Position numbers and translations under genes: made by a program. 64,000 bases of DNA from Gracilaria domingensis (taxonomy: Eukaryota > Rhodophyta > Florideophyceae > Gracilariales > Gracilariaceae), in NCBI GenBank assembly GCA_022539475.1, contig VCMS01000210.1, positions 1 to 64,000 on the forward strand. The letters are read 5' to 3'. How positions within the stretch are numbered: position 1 is the first letter of the stretch; every line of letters starts with the position of its first letter. Positions 63,734 through 64,000 of the stretch are shown here, piece after piece. A model generated the notes under the pieces. It ran no database searches, was not told where the DNA came from, and saw nothing but the letters and a program-made list of their open reading frames with translations.

Positions 63734-64000
63734 TGCCGCCGCCGCCGCACAGTCCCCGCAACGGCAGCAGACGCAGCAGCAGCAGCGACAAGAACAAGAA
63801 CAACAGCAACAACAACAGCAGCAAGTAGAGACGGGGTCGGTGGGGTCGGGCGCCACCACAGTCGCCGCCGACGACAATGACAGCGCGTCGGCCGCCAGCG
63901 CGCACGAGCCGCGCACGCCGCCGGCCGCCGCCAAGAAGCGCGCCTCCAGCGGCGGCAGCAGCGGCCGCAGCTCGCCGCCGCGCAAGAAGCGCCGCGCCGC
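62811..64000 (+). CDS. ARID/BRIGHT-domain DNA-binding protein, 3' end outside the window
   Basis: Open from the ATG at 62811 (MQPSAAPPSFYPRY) to the window edge, about 396 residues. The first ~165 residues are Pro/Ala-rich with a His run. An ARID follows at about residues 175-265: DNFYARLHAFRDSIGQPIQR, LDLCVLYHEVTKRNG, NKQWKEVAEALQLPSS, YKKYLLQFE. These are the expected helices, with the conserved Trp and the Y-KYL motif; ARIDs bind DNA, usually AT-rich, and occur in SWI/SNF complexes and histone demethylases. After it come an Ala run, a Gln run (codons CAG/CAA) and basic Lys/Arg patches that look like nuclear signals. Whether a PHD, JmjC or other domain follows cannot be seen. Confidence 0.88.

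Overview
This is nuclear DNA of a eukaryote. It carries two copies of a Ty3/gypsy LTR element, a large DNA transposon, one gene with spliceosomal introns, and eukaryotic chromatin and metabolic genes. The best guess for the host is a red alga or another small-genome alga: mostly intronless genes, pyrimidine-rich leaders, transposon-packed islands, and a small AMPK-type glycogen/starch-binding protein. That assignment is inference; no rRNA, plastid or other marker gene in the window settles it.

Bases 1-37,236 are a nest of mobile elements. A plus-strand Ty3/gypsy copy fills 1-9277, with its 5' end outside the window. A second copy of the same family lies on the minus strand. Its 3' LTR is at 9436-10290 and its 5' LTR at 36382-37236. 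The two halves are separated by a 15.7-kb insertion at 15665-31406, flanked by the six-base duplication CGTACG. The first gypsy copy carries the same site once, uninterrupted, at 2339-2344. A further 971-bp element (34112-35082, duplication ATTGT) sits in the gag of the split copy.

The 15.7-kb insertion is the most interesting object. It has TCTGT-type ends, subterminal CTAGTTT repeats, and a Plavaka-like (CACTA-superfamily) transposase with an N-terminal zinc finger. Its cargo is a beta-class DNA amino-methyltransferase joined to a SET domain, a coiled-coil protein, a ribulose-phosphate 3-epimerase copy and two unknown genes. Two genes diverge from a central palindromic control region whose arms carry the same ~93-bp promoter-like sequence. 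The transposase core is open, whereas almost all cargo frames carry nonsense codons or frame changes. This looks like a transposon that once carried its own DNA and histone methylation tools.

Bases 37,237-53,491 are AT-richer and sparse. They hold a 968-aa multi-zinc-finger chromatin-type protein (PHD, FCS-like finger, RG repeats, zinc ribbon, AT-hook), a 140-aa AMPK-type carbohydrate-binding protein and a six-exon C2H2 zinc-finger gene with a 21-nt microexon.

Bases 53,492-64,000 are very GC-rich and hold four housekeeping-type genes as two divergent pairs: an MRS2/CorA magnesium transporter with a DNAJC9-type J-protein, and the purine enzyme FGAM synthase with an ARID protein that runs off the end. 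The shared promoters contain an E2F-type palindrome, E-box repeats and CCAAT boxes.
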